Positions 42,301 to 55,340 of a stretch of 56,629 nt of DNA are shown here, piece after piece. The stretch is taken from positions 760,810 to 817,438 of the forward strand of contig NW_003546249.1 of the NCBI RefSeq assembly GCF_000090795.2. Direction: 5' to 3'. A model generated the notes under the pieces. It saw nothing but the letters and a program-made list of their open reading frames with translations. It had not been told where the DNA came from and made no database searches. The first letter of the stretch is position 1, and each line of letters opens with the position of its first letter. The position numbers and the translations under genes were made by a program. This stretch comes from Amphimedon queenslandica. Lineage: Eukaryota; Porifera; Demospongiae; Haplosclerida; Niphatidae.

Positions 42301-45300
42301 TAGATGATAAAGAGCAAAACGTTCTAACCTATGAAGTAAATACAAATTACACACTATGTTTACAAACCTGTACATGTACATGCAAATGGAATCTATTTAT
42401 GCTTTTGGATAGAGGTTGGAGTGCTTATAATATATTTGTTTCATCATACATTAGGTTGTCTGCTTAGCTCGAATGATGGTTTACTTTGGTTTTTATGATT
42501 TCAGCAAACTCCTTTCACTGACTTATGTTTTGCTTGATGGATTAGATAATCGGGAAGCTACTCCTATTCATCATAGTCATTTTTTAACTACTTCAGGATT
42601 GACTTCTTCACGTGGTGTCCTTGGTTCTCTTGTTGGGTCATCAGCAGCTCATTTTTTTCCTCGTTCTGAGTCTCTTGATGGAAATGATTCTCATAAGGTT
42701 GGCACTATTTTTAGCACTTTATTATGATTATTTCTTTAGTCGGATTATGAGAGATCTGACCCTGCTGTCATTAATACAAAAAGAAAAATATTGGAAATAA
42801 TTGACTTCATAATGGATGTTAGACTAGATCTTCGTATTACTAACCTGCTCGTCATCTATAAGAAAGAGTTTAGCTTGTTATCAGATGGAAACAGTAATCA
42901 GTCTCCTGATCCATCTGACCTTGATTCTGTCGACATTTTGAAACAATTTGAGGTCATTTTTCGTGGAAAGTAAGTATTATGAAATGTCAAATTTGATTAT
43001 TTTTTTTTTCAACTAGCCAAGATCTGAAAATGGATTTAGATGACAGTCAGGGTAAACAATTGTTGCGCGTTCTTCTTCAAATGTCAATGTCGAAAAATCC
43101 ACATCTTTCCTTGCAAGCTCTTAAACTAATTACACGTCATTTCTCCCAGCGATCTGAATTGACCAAATGTTTCACGCAGGTTAATTGCAATGGACATTAA
43201 ACTACATGTATTACTACATTTATGTTGTATGTTATATATAGGTTCAATTATTAGTTTCGCAAAAAGAGAAATCAAATTATCAACGAATTCGTACAAATCT
43301 GGAAAAGCTAAAGACTTTAGTTGACGAAGCTGAATTGTGGATTACAAAGACAGAAGACTTAGTTGTTGGTAAAAAGGTACGTCTGTACATTTATTTTTGT
43401 ATCACTTAAAATGGAATTCTATTTATTTTAGAAAAAACACGAGCGCAGGTTAAGTAAAGGTGGTCCTCAAGCTGAATTAGAAGCTACAGTTGCTGCAGCT
43501 CTTGACTATGTGTCATCATCAAAGGACACAAAAATGTCAATTAAGAAACAGGTTTTCTATAGTTTTGTGTTCTATTCATTTACAGTCTATACAATTTTTA
43601 CAGCCAAGAGTTCAAAGTGAGGGCAGTGATGGAAATCAAGGCTCAGTAAAGAGTTTATCACCTAAATATGATCAAGTCTTGAAAGTACAAGCAGCAATAC
43701 ATGAACGTGTAGCTATTTTTTAATATTTTCTTTCAGATTTTGAGTAGTTTAACTGATATTTGTAATGGTGATGATAGAAGTTTTGAGCAAAGGCTTTTAA
43801 AGAACATGGGAGCATTACAAGTGATACTTGATCTGTTACAAGTTCCCTATAACAAAGCAGTAAGTAATTTTGTTGTTATGCTATTTATGTGTATCTACTT
43901 TGTTAGTATGATACAAAAATGTCTGAAATAATGCATCAGGGACACAAATTCTTGCAGAACTTTTGTCGCGGCAATGAAGCAAATCAGTTACTCTTGCATC
44001 GTAACCTTAAGCTATTTATTAACAGTGGCCATCCAGTTAGTAATACGATAACATATTTTAATGTCTTGTTAATATAGACTGTTGAAGTTGTTACTCTTAC
44101 TGAGGTGTTTAAGGATAATGCTGCTTTGTGTCAAGAAGTTCAGGAATCTGAAATTCAGTACTTTTTGCATTGTATTGAAAAAGGACGAGACATACGTTAT
44201 TTGCAGTTTCTTCAGACCATAATGAAAGTTCATGGGCAGCCTGTTAAACGCTCTCAAGACTTAGTCATGGCAGAGGTAATGGTTAAAACACTCATTATTC
44301 ATATCATTTGTTTCTTCTATTAATTTAGATTGCTAATGCTGGTGATGATGTTCTTCTTTTCTTTCATGATCAACCATTTGAAGTATTCATAGACCTTATG
44401 AAGAAAGAGCAAGGGACTGCATTACCAACATCAAATTTAATTTACCACTTAAATTTACTGCGTCTCCTCACTATATGCACTGAAGGCAAAAATGTTAATA
44501 CAGAAATGAGATGTCATTCATTACTACCACTTGACGATATTGTTAAAGTTATCACACATCCAAAGTGTATTCCAGAAGTATGAATAGTGAGCTGTAACTG
44601 TTGATTGAGTCTGTTTTATAGGTTAAAAGAGAGTACTTGGATTTTTTGCTTCACTGTTACATTGATGCTGAAGTAGACAATAAAGAAACATTCACTAAAG
44701 ATTATATGTGGGATCTTTTTGCTAACATGGCCAAAGATATAGATGCTGTTTACAAAGAAAACTGTACTGGTGAAGAACAATACACAAACTATGTGACCTG
44801 TCATATTCCAGTGACACTCACCAGCTACTTTAGCTCCCCATTAGCTACTCATGGTGTCAAGGTAATAAATTTATTTTGAAGTTTTATATTTACTTGTTCT
44901 TTATACTATGAAGATTCATCAGGATGTCTATATTAATCTTCTCACAAGTCTTGTGAGGCTTCTCCAGTGTCCTTTCATTCAGGATCCTCAAAATGAAGAG
45001 ATACGTCAGTCTTTTGAGAAATGTTGCAAAAAGATGATTAGTGTTGGTATGAATTAGGTTTTTTTTTATATTATTATTTTACCTTATTTCTTAAGCACGA
45101 GATGAGGGACTTCTCCTTCCATCTAATATTGAAGATGAAGTCCAAGTATGTCTTATTTTATTAATGATTACAATGTACATGTATTACATTTAGGCTTCTG
45201 CAGTGAGTCAGCATGCTAGGAGAAAGGCACTTCAATGGCTTCATAAACATAAAGAAAAGAAGCAGTTATCTGAATGGACATTGGATGTTAGTGGAATTCA

Positions 45301-48300
45301 AACTGAGGAAAAGAATAAGCACATCATTGGTGGAGTCCAGGTTTGTATTTTGCTTTATGTGAAAGTTTTAAATTTTGTTTAGAATGTTGTAGCAGAGTTA
45401 AATGAAACTTGGGATTGTCTTATTGAAGCTGAAGAATCAGTTTTAGTTAATATTTTGTACAATCCAGAGGCATTGTTTCAGCGTGGCACCAATGCCTTCA
45501 AACAAGCATCCAAGAAGTTCCTTTCAAGGTTTGATTGTACAATGCACATTTGTAATAAAGATGTTTACTGGCAATTGAACTCAATAACTGCATGGCACTT
45601 CTGTTGGTTTTTATTTGTCACAAATTGCTGCACAGAATTAGAACATACTATTTTTGCAAAGACTTCTAAGCTCTATTTCCATTAGAGGTCATGCATGTAT
45701 CTTCCTCACATTTTATACTTTTATGTTGACTATAAACCTTCTGTATCATTTTTGTGAATTTGCTTGCAATTTTATTTCTCTGTGCTATTACAAATGTGAC
45801 GACAGTCACCACACTAATTGACATACCAGTTACCCAACATGTATACCCACAATCAGAAATGCAAATTATAGTTTATAATTGTATAAATTTGTAACAATAA
45901 CTACAGTGTAACTACATCAACCATCAACTATATTTTATCACTGTGTTATAGGATTGTAAGTCACATGGAGCACAAAGTATTTTCAGAGGATGAGCTTTTT
46001 ATTTCTTCAATGATGCACTATTTTACTAAAATGATGACTGAAGACATAGAACTTTCGGAATCAGTGAGTTTCATTTTCATAATTGTCATGTCATGTACAT
46101 GTACATGTACTTGTAATTTTAATTAGGGCATGGAATTACGATCACATCTGCTTAAAGTCTACTTCACTAACTATCTCTTGGATAAACAGCATTTTACAAA
46201 GCAACGTCATAAGTCTGAAAGGAAACAAAGTGTAGTCATGTTAGCTAAGCTTGCTACTATTTCTGAAGATCCATTTTCATCAATGCAAGATGATATGCTG
46301 TTAGTGTCTCTTGGAGATAAATCAGTCACATTGGAAGTAGTGCAGAACCAGTTAAATAAATGCCATGTAACAAAACTGGTTGTTAATATCATCAAGTCTT
46401 CGCCTAGTCATTTCGTCATGTTGTCAGCTGTCAATCTTGCTGTAGCTCTTTTAAATAATGGAAATACAATTGTTCAGGTTTAATGATAATGTACAATGTA
46501 GACACTTTTACTTTAACTATAGGGAACTATGTGGGATTTACTTTGTACATGTGATTCTGAGCTTTTCTTCAATGAAATATATCGGCGGTTTCAAATGGCA
46601 CAAAATGAAATGAAAAACTCTCCTACTGGTTTAATTATAACAGAAACTGATGGGGCTACGAATTTGGTAGTGGTACAAGATCGTAAATCAACTGGGGGAA
46701 CAGTTACATCTCTAGATATTCAGGTAATATTATGAGCAAATATTTGCACTTTTACTGCACCATGAATGACAGACATTATTTTATTTCTTACAAATTATCA
46801 ATTTCTATATTTAATGATGCTCTACTTTTTGCCTTTATGCATGCATGTACATGAATATGTATAGGATCAGTTAACACTGGTTGCAGCTAATACTGAAGGA
46901 TTGAGTCGACGTAGTACTCCAAAAAGAGAGTCTAGGTCTGATACAGGTCCAGGTCCAAGTGTAAATGTCATGGCTGGTCATAATGTTATGAGCACTCCTG
47001 AGCTGAAACTAATGAAACCATTGTTGAGATTGCTACAACTCTTTTGTGAGAACCATAACTCAGAAATGCAGGTTTGTGGTCATAATTGTTGCAGTTTTGG
47101 ATCTTAATCTTATACTGTCCTACAACAGAACTACCTGCGTCATCAAACTAACAGCAAAAATAGTAAAAATTTAATACTGGAAACGCTGCAATTCCTAGAT
47201 TGCATATGTGGCATTACGACTGGTGGTTTGGTACTCTTGAGCTTATATATTCACTGTGAGAATGTTGAAGTTATTGATCAATGCCTCACTACATTAACTG
47301 AGTATTGTCAAGGACCTTGTCATGATAATCAGGTACATGTACCTATATGTATGCTGCTTTACTTTTAATGCTTTAATAATATTATTACTATGCGTATGTA
47401 GAAATGTATTTCTTCAAATGAGTCAAGCGGCATTGATATAGTTGTTGCTCTTATTCAAACTGAACTGACTGCTTTAGAAAATTACCAAGACTTGGCTATA
47501 CAGCTTAAAGTATTAGTATTAATATTCATAACATCATAATAATATGTTTGTACTTCAGAAAACAGCGAGCCAAACTCTTTTGGCTGTAATGGAAAGCCAT
47601 CATGATTCGGACATTATTGAAAGGATTGTTTTAAAAATTGGCTCACCTGAAACTTTAGTAAAATGCATTGAGTGTACATGTGTATCAATAGCTTTTTAGG
47701 TCAATATCTGCCGTACACTTCATAAAAGTGGTAGCAGTGATGATAATGAGAATTCACCTGTTGAAGTTGGGCATAACATATATATTTTAGCTCATCAGGT
47801 GCAGTTTATTTATTCTAATTGTATTGTGATTGTATCTTTATTGTAGCTTGCTACTAGTAATAGAGCACTTCAGTTAGAACTAGACAAGGCAGTGAAAGAT
47901 CCTAATGATGCTGTGTCTTTCTATGCAGCAAATACAGCTCAGATAGAAGTCAGTTTTTGTCCAGTTTTAAGTTTAACCTATCATTCTCATTAGATTGTTC
48001 GGGCTGACAGAAGTTTGGAACGAATTGTTTTTCCTAAGCATGAAATTTGTAAGTTTTTGACAACAGAATCGCAAAATCATGTAAGACATGTAACAAAGTG
48101 TGACACTCAAGGTAGCAAGGTATGCCCTGCATCATTCTAATTAATTATACAATTGCTGAGCAGGTCGAAGATTTTTTTAATCACATGGACTCATTATATG
48201 AAGAAATGCTTTGTCAACAGGCTCTTAGAGGTACAGCTATGTACATGTATAAATCTGTTTGTCAATACTTGCATTCTACACAATTGGTCATTGATGCATG

Positions 48301-50253
48301 TCTACACCCATGGCCTAATTGTATATGTACATGTACTGTGTTATGAATCGAAGCTTTTATGTGATCATCAATCTAATATTATATTATTTCACAGATCATT
48401 CAATTCAATACTGGATGTCAAAAAATATTGTAAACTGGTCTTCATTATCTTTCTACCTTGCTGTGGTCATCAATTTTATTGTTATCTTATTTTATCCTTT
48501 TGGTAAAGGAAATAAATACATTGGTTAGTTATCTGATATTGAATTGCATATTTATATTTTATCTCGGTAGAAAAAACATCGAACTGGTCTGTTTTGTTCA
48601 TGTACCTCATTTTTTCAGCACTTTCTGGGTTATTTTGGTATTTTGCTCGTAACTCTCGTTATGAAAAGAGAGCTTGGTTTAGTATAGGCTCACTTGCTAT
48701 CGTTTCTACATTATTTACTATTGGAGTAAAACCTACCTTGTTTTTCATGGGATTTTTCCAGGTCTGTGCTGGTGGTAATTTTTGCAAATTTTATTTTTTA
48801 ATTTTTTAGGTTGTAATAAAATGTGTTTATTTAGCTAGTGCCTTAGGCAATAGAGGAGTATTTACTAATCAACTTAGTAGTTTTAAGCTACTGTTAAAAG
48901 ACCATTTAATTGTCTATCACTCTTTCAATCTTGTCCTTTGTTTATTGGGTTGGATTTGGCATGAATTCTTTTACTCTCTATTGGTAAACCTCATCAATTT
49001 TTAATGCTTGATATTTTATTAATTTCTGTTGCAGCTATTTGAAATAGTGTACCGTGAAGAAATGTTACAAAGTGTCATGCGTAGCTTAACAAGAAATTTC
49101 TTATCGATTATTTTGACTACTACATTGGCTCTAATCTTGGTCTATCTGTATGCAATCCTTGGTTACATGTTGTTATCTGAGGATTTCTTAATGGAGACTC
49201 ACCCCATAGCTCTTGTGAGCAATTTAAGTAAGATTTTATAATTAAAGCAATGACTATCATGATGTTTTTTCTGTAGCTGATGGTTTTTGTGATTCTGATC
49301 ATTGCAACAGCAAAGAAGGTGGTTGGAATGTACAGTTGGAGCCTAGTTGTGATACTTTGATGATGTGTCTATTAACACTGGTTAGAGATGGAGTAAGGTC
49401 TGGTGGAGGTATTGGTGATGTTATTCGTAAGCCGTCTAGCATAGTAAGTACTTTTCTTGTTTCGGCTATAATTATTATACCTTTCCAGGAACCGTTATAC
49501 TTGCTTAGGCTTATTTATGATCTTTCATTCTTTTTTCTGGTTATTGTCATTATTATTCAAAATCTAATCTTTGGTGTAATAATTGACACCTTTGCCACAT
49601 TACGAGCTGAGAAAAATGCAACTGATAACATGTTAAAGAACACTTGTTTCATATGCGGTTAGTGACTAGTTCTGTTTTGATAAATTGATATGCACTTGTA
49701 CTGCTTGTTTTGCAGGATTGGATCGAACTAGGTTTGAGAACCAGCATATTACTTTTAAAGAACACTGTGAACAAGAGCATAACATGTGGAACTATCTGTA
49801 CTTCGTTGTTCACTTAAGAATGAAGGAGAAAACCGAACTGACTGGGCCTGAAAGTTATGTGTATGATCAAATAAAAGGACACATTGAGAATAGAGTAAGA
49901 TTTAATTTTGTGAGTAATTATATTTACAATGTATCTCATTCAATAGAGTGCATCTGCTAATTTGGAATGGTTCCCTCGACTTAAGTGCATGTCATTAAAT
50001 ATTGAAGAGCCAGAGCAAGAACAAAATGAAATGAAAGAGTTACAAAAACAATTGCTTGAAGCTACTAGTCTAGTTAAAGTTCTGTCACATCAGCTGACTG
50101 ATCTTAGAGATAAAGTAACATACAATGTATGCATTTTTATTATAATTTCTTTCTTTGCAGATGAATGAGCAACGTAAAGTTATTCAAAGAAAACAGCTAC
50201 ATGCAACTCTGCCATCGTCACTCCACAGATTTGCATCAATGTCTCATAATTAA
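36342..50253 (+). CDS. ITPR: Inositol 1,4,5-trisphosphate receptor
   Basis: Very large multi-exon gene, roughly 2,500 or more residues. It starts [20 protein letters not shown] (36342-36454), then [13 protein letters not shown] (36570-36640) and [18 protein letters not shown] (36702-36904). MIR and ligand-binding core: [45 protein letters not shown] (basic IP3 ligands) and YRKNQ. Long alpha-solenoid RIH/RIH-associated regions follow ([21 protein letters not shown]-type [30 protein letters not shown]). Six membrane segments lie within 48.4-49.6 kb, with the pore filter RSGGGIGD and gate helix [15 protein letters not shown]. The cytosolic zinc finger TCFICG...H...H follows, then a coiled coil ([17 protein letters not shown]). 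The tetramer releases Ca2+ from the ER. The filter GGGIGD marks it as ITPR rather than a ryanodine receptor. Confidence 0.96.
38687..40905. other. Large ITPR intron (2.2 kb) with repeats
   Basis: Splits [10 protein letters not shown] from [10 protein letters not shown]. Contains many ACATGTACATGT runs, a (TG)n tract near 40679-40695 and the MITE at 40158-40498. Open stretches inside are not conserved and I do not call them genes. Confidence 0.8.
40158..40498. mobile_element. 341-bp MITE, CCGWACGGTTGGTAA termini, TA target
   Basis: Left CCGAACGGTTGGTAA and right TTACCAACCGTACGG are inverted repeats with one mismatch, flanked by TA (40156-40157 and 40499-40500). No transposase. The CC-G-TA terminal form resembles the other TA-flanked elements in this window. 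Confidence 0.85.
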
Positions 50254-51929
50254 CTTTGATGGCTATTAATAATACTAATGATAATTATTAACTACTGTTA
50301 GGATCTGCTAGAAGATCTGTTAGATGTTAGACAAAAATATCTCCTTCTCACATTAGATCTGTATGAGTTTATTTGAAATAATAATTGTTACTTTATTGTT
50401 AGTTTAATTTTTAAGGAAACTAAACATAAAACTAAAATGCCCCATGATAGTCTGCTGAATATTTACCACCTATACTGCATATGTAACTGGAAATGTACAT
50501 GTAACTCAGCTTTATGTTTGTACAGGTGCTTTAGGCTGTAATGAGTGGCAAAGCCCTTAATATGTTGCATCAATTACTTTGTTTTGTATCCTGTTTTAAT
50601 TGATTCATGCATGTGATGAGTACGAGTTGGTATGTATGTACAAAAACTTGAACCAAGTAAAAGGCCAACTCACACTGCACACTGATGAACACATCACTTA
50701 TATAACATGGCCACTGTTAACATAACATAAGGATAGAATTCAAAGTAAGCTCAATGCCAAAAATGTGTCACATAGCTTGAATGTCAATGCAAGTTCATTA
50801 AATTAGGTGGGGAATTTTTGTTGCATCTATTGCCCTCATCAGCAGTTAACATTGGTGAGGACTATGTAGTAAAGTCCAATTCACTTACAAAAATCTCAAT
50901 TGTTACATTTGTGCTTGTGGTGGTTATAAGCTCATTGTTATTCATTATAGTAACCACGAGTTTACACGTGGTCAACAACTATTTAATATACATACACACA
51001 TACATTAATCAGTCAGTCTAGTCGTTCGTTCGTTCGTCGTCTTCGTCTCGTTCTACTATCAAGTATCAACTCAACAATTCGTCTCATCATTGCTCTCACT
51101 GCACTCTTAGAGAACTGAATTTTAGTAGTGTGAGTCAATCTCATATGTTGTCAGAGTTCTTTGTTATCATTATCTTTATCATTTCTGTAACTTCTCTTTC
51201 CCTCATCTCTCTTAAGAACTATTCCCAATCTTCCTTCCTTTTCTCTTTTCTCTCTAAATCCCTTCTTCCTTCTCTTTTTATTGTTCTTTGCTGTTTTGCT
51301 AATAACAGTTGTTACGACCACCCTACATGCTAAAATTATACAAGCAAACGAAGACTAACAAAACATGCTTAAACTGCTTTCATACATTTTGCATTGATGT
51401 TATCAATAGCACATACTGCATACAAAATACCTAAGTAATGTTGATAAAACAAAAATGGAGTGCCGTTAATGACAATTGTTATTTTGTTAGTAAAAAGTTA
51501 TAAATAACTTTTATGATTTACATCATTCCTCATTTCAAAATTTATAAGACAATGGAGCAAGGTTTCATTAGAATGGAAGTTCTGTTACATAAGTTTGGTA
51601 ATAGGTATTGTATACTATAGCAACACATGATTTATATACTAAGAAGTACAATTGTGCTATATATATTTGAGTTAGTATCTGCATTTGTACCACCTACATC
51701 TCAAACTGCCATTACATTCTCATATGCAACTTTTAATGTTTTTAATGAAATTACAGCTGATATATGCAAACAAGCATCACACTGTGCACAACAAAAAATC
51801 AGTTTTAAAGCTAAACTTTCTGCATAGACACTGTACTGTAGGACTAAAACCGTAGCATTTAACATGTGTATACATGTAATACTAAATATCTACATGTACT
51901 TACTTCATCAAATGACTGTTCATCTTTAA
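50254..51929. other. Intergenic region downstream of ITPR
   Basis: AT-rich, with a CGTT/TTCG microsatellite-like stretch at about 51021-51055. Several short open frames show no recognisable homology. No RNA gene seen. Confidence 0.45.
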
Positions 51930-52095
51930 GGTGGGCATCCACTATGCAACTTTGTTGCAAGTACCTACTGTACCTTTGATGTGGTCATGCAACATGTTGC
52001 ATGAAGTTGAGACTCTCTCTACTTCATGCAGCATGTTGCCCAACGACATCAAAGGTTTAACCACAAGTGCAAGCATAGTGGATGCCCACCTTTAG
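51930..52095. mobile_element. Foldback MITE, AGGTGGGCATCC termini, TTA flanks
   Basis: The two ends (AAGGTGGGCATCCACTATGC and its inverse near 52075-52092) pair perfectly over about 20 bp. The pairing continues imperfectly through CCTTTGATGT and GCAACATG-GCATGAAGT to a central loop, so the whole ~165 bp can form one hairpin. Flanking TTA suggests a PIF/Harbinger-type target site (inferred). Confidence 0.85.
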
Positions 52096-52135
52096 GCTGT
52101 GACTTAAGTCTTAGACCTTTAATTATAACTTTAAT

Positions 52136-52164
52136 CACGTGATTGTGTCACGTGGTATCACGTG
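52136..52164. promoter_or_regulatory. Cluster of three CACGTG E-boxes
   Basis: Perfect CACGTG palindromes at 52136, 52149 and 52159, about 110-140 bp upstream of the CRNKL1-like start. CACGTG is the recognition site of bHLH-ZIP factors such as MYC/MAX, USF and MITF/TFE. Function here is not shown. Confidence 0.5.
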
Positions 52165-52276
52165 CCCAAGCCATACGTGACATGTACTTTCGTATCTGTT
52201 GTATCGTTGTAGCATCAAGAGTAGATAATACTCTTGGTAGCATAGATACAATAATATAATATTGTAGCTTTGTAGG

Positions 52277-53963
52277 ATGCCAAAAGTTGAGGACAAGAGG
52301 CCATCAGAGGCACAGATAACCTCTGGACAACTACTGCAAGAAGTTAATGTAGAAAGAGTAGCTTGACATCCGAGACAGAAAGTGGCCGCTGACCCTGAAG
52401 AATTGCAACAATTACAGTTAACCAGAAGGAAAATGTTTGAAGAAAATATTAGGAAAAACCGTAGTGTTGTGTCCAATTGGATGAAATATGCTCAATGGGA
52501 GCAAACACAGGAAGAATATGATAGGGCACGCTCTATCTATGAGTGTGCCTTTGACGTTGATCATCGCTGTATCACCTTATGGCTGAAGTACGCCGAGATG
52601 GAAATGAAGAATAAGCAGATTAATCATGCACGAAATATATGGGACAGAGCAGTCACCCTTTTACCTCGTATCAATCAGTTTTGGTTCAAATATGCGTACA
52701 TGGAGGAGATGCTGGGAAACATTCCAAATGCAAGAAGAGTTTTTGAAAGATAAATGGAATGGGAACCAGAGGAACAGGCATGGCTCTCATATATCAAAAT
52801 GGAGCTACGTTATAAGGAGGTTGATAAGGCACAATCGATATATGAAAGATTTATTTTGGTTCATTCAGAAACAAAGAATTGGATTTGTTATGCTAGGTTT
52901 GAAGAAAGTCAGGGTTTCATTGATAATGCGAGGAATATTTTCGAAAGGGCTACTGAATTCTTTGGAGATGAAGGGTTGGATGAAAAGTTATACATGGCTT
53001 TTGCCCAATTTGAAGAAAGCTGTCAAGAATACGAGCGCTCACATACCATATTTAAGTATGCACTGGATAAAATTCCTAAGCCACGGGCTGTTGATTTATT
53101 CAAAGCTTATACCCACTTTGAAAAAAAGTATGGAGACAGAATTGGCAATGAAGATGCAGTGATTAATAAGCGTAAGTTTCAGTATGAAGACAAAGTTAAA
53201 GATCCAAGTAATTATGATGCATGGTTTGACTACATACGATTATTGGAATCTAATGCAAGCCTGGAGTCAACAAGAGATTTATATGAGCGTGCAATTGCCA
53301 ATGTACCTCCACTTCAAGAGAAGACATATTGGCAGCGATACATCTATTTATGGATTAATTATGCTCTGTATGAAGAGCTAATCGCTAATGATATTGATCG
53401 AACTCGAGAAGTTTATAAATCTTGTGTAAATATTGTTCCTCACACTCGATTTACTTTTGCTAAAGTGTGGCTGCTGTATGCCCAATTTGAAATTCGACAG
53501 AAGGAGTTGGCTACTGCAAGGAAAGTCTTGGGGACAGCCATTGGTAAATGTCCAAAGCGAAAGCTCTTCAAAGGTTACATAGAGTTAGAGCTTCAATTGC
53601 TGGAGTTTGATCGTTTTCGAAAGATATATGCGAAGTACTTGGAATATGATCCTGGAAATTCTATTACATGGATCAAATATGCAGAGTTAGAGGCCATATT
53701 GGGACTTGGGAGATGTGGATCGCTCCCGAGCCATTTATCACTTGGCTATCAAGCAACCTTTTATGGACATGCCTGAAGTGTTGCGTAAGTCGTTTATTGA
53801 CTTTGAAATAGAACAAGGAGAATATGACGTTAGACATATTCCTTACGGTCGTCTTCCTTGTGATTCTAGTGATTCTTCAGTGTCTGTCTCTTCTAATTTG
53901 AGGAGACTTCTTGAAACAGCACGATTGTGGAAACAAAGTCTGACTCCGAATCGCGCTGAGTAA
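52277..53963 (+). pseudogene. Intronless, disabled CRNKL1 (crooked neck) copy
   Basis: Encodes HAT repeats highly similar to crooked neck/Clf1, the scaffold of the NineTeen/Prp19-associated spliceosome: RKNRSVVSNWMKYAQWEQ, LWLKYAEMEMKNKQINHARN, WINYALYEELIANDIDRTRE, FAKVWLLYAQFEIRQKEL. There are no introns over 1.7 kb, although neighbouring genes have one every 100-200 bp. In-frame stops are TGA at 52364 and TAA at 52751 (where the family has a Trp after FER). A 7-bp tandem duplication (TTGGGAC/TTGGGAG, 53699-53712) then shifts the frame. The 3' part is rearranged after FEIEQGEY and ends well short of the family's ~690-850 residues. Best read as a processed (reverse-transcribed) pseudogene; a poly(A) tract is not visible. 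Stop readthrough is unlikely given three independent lesions. Confidence 0.9.
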
Positions 53964-54757
53964 TGATCAATGCATGCACACACATATTTCGTTGAACATT
54001 TTACATGTAAAATTATAGTTATTTGTGTTTTTAGTGTTTTTGTTACTTTTTGTTATTGTTATTTTATTTATGTAATTTATTGTTTCTCATGTGTCATAGA
54101 TGTAGATATTGCACATTAGTGACTAGGTAATCACCTGATGCATACACTTTTCCGGTCATTAATAAATAAGCAAGCATATTAGTGTAAAAAATTCCTAAAA
54201 TTGTTTTCACCACTGTGTGTTTCACTCATGTGCATTATTCCTAAGCATCATAATCATTGACCATTATTAGCCATTACAACTCAAGTTTATTCTAATTTTA
54301 AGCATTACTACATATTTAGACATGCGTACTAACACATAACACAATTATGCACATACAAACCATGATACACATAATTTGATCATATCATGCACTCAATGCA
54401 AAGAGCAAGAATATTGATCTTATTATCACTAGATTATTATTGATCCATCATCACTCCAAAGAGTGAGATTTTGTTGATCATATTATCACACAGAAGATCA
54501 AGATTAATTCCATAGATCGAGATTTTGTTTGATAGAGAGAGAGAGAAGGACATGCATTGTACATGCATACATATACATCTATTATGCACACATGACCATT
54601 TATACATTAAGCACAATACAAAGGAACACATTACATGCACATCATGTACATTATATTTACATTATTATATGCACATATTTGTGAACATAATACTGTACAT
54701 TTATAGAGCATCCAATAAATAATACATGTACATGCATATAATACAAAGATGTAATTC

Positions 54758-54793
<36 letters not shown>

Positions 54794-55080
54794 TCAAATC
54801 ATGAATGTCATACGTAATCAAAATATTATCTTATATCCACTCAAAAGAGCTGGATTTTATTGTTAGTATCTTCGCTCATACTAAATACAAGAGTGAGATT
54901 TTACTTATGGGCTCACCTACCGTCCCCAATCTCCATTCCATTATTAAGATAGAGTCACAAGTTGTGTATCACTACTATATACCACAACACTTTTGTGGTT
55001 TTAATTTGTATTAGCATAACATCTCTTGACTATCCCAGAATGCACATCATCACAATAATCTATTGCTCCTTAGTCTATAC
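53964..55080. other. Intergenic AT-rich region with (AT)n microsatellite
   Basis: Contains a pure (TA)n run at about 54760-54788 and a short (GA)n run near 54533-54546. Motifs of the form AAGAGTGAGATTTT recur near 54459 and 54890. No gene recognised. Confidence 0.6.
54760..54788. repeat. (TA)n microsatellite
   Basis: Uninterrupted alternating TA for about 29 bp. Confidence 0.95.
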
Positions 55081-55340
55081 ATTTCATCATTTGCCACTCT
55101 TGATGATGTGATTTTCTTTAAAGCAACTTTTAGGAGTATTCTTACTCTACTAGGCAGCGTATGCCATTCCATCTTCAAACATTTTAGGGCCTAGATCGAT
55201 TACAGCAGCATCAAGAGATAGACCCTGAACCTTATATACAGTCCACCCAGCAAAGTAGTAATGGTAACTGTGTACGTTGTAATGTTACACCTTGCTTGCC
55301 ACTTGGCCATGACTGGTTCTTTTGGGACAGCTTCTTGTTT
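55081..55340 (-). pseudogene. Remnant of a PIF1-type DNA helicase (C-terminal motifs)
   Basis: Three minus-strand frames in succession give the helicase C-terminal signature: GVTLQRTQLPLLLCW, then, after a shift, WTVYKVQGLSLDAAVIDLG and MFEDGMAYAA, then, after a second shift, SRVRILLKVALKK. PIF1 and Helitron Rep/Hel helicases have this order (RTQFPL, K-x-QG-x-(S/T)-L-D, AYVALSRV). Two frameshifts within 250 bp mean it is dead. It could derive from a Helitron or from a dispersed PIF1-like gene; no Helitron ends were identified. Confidence 0.75.
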
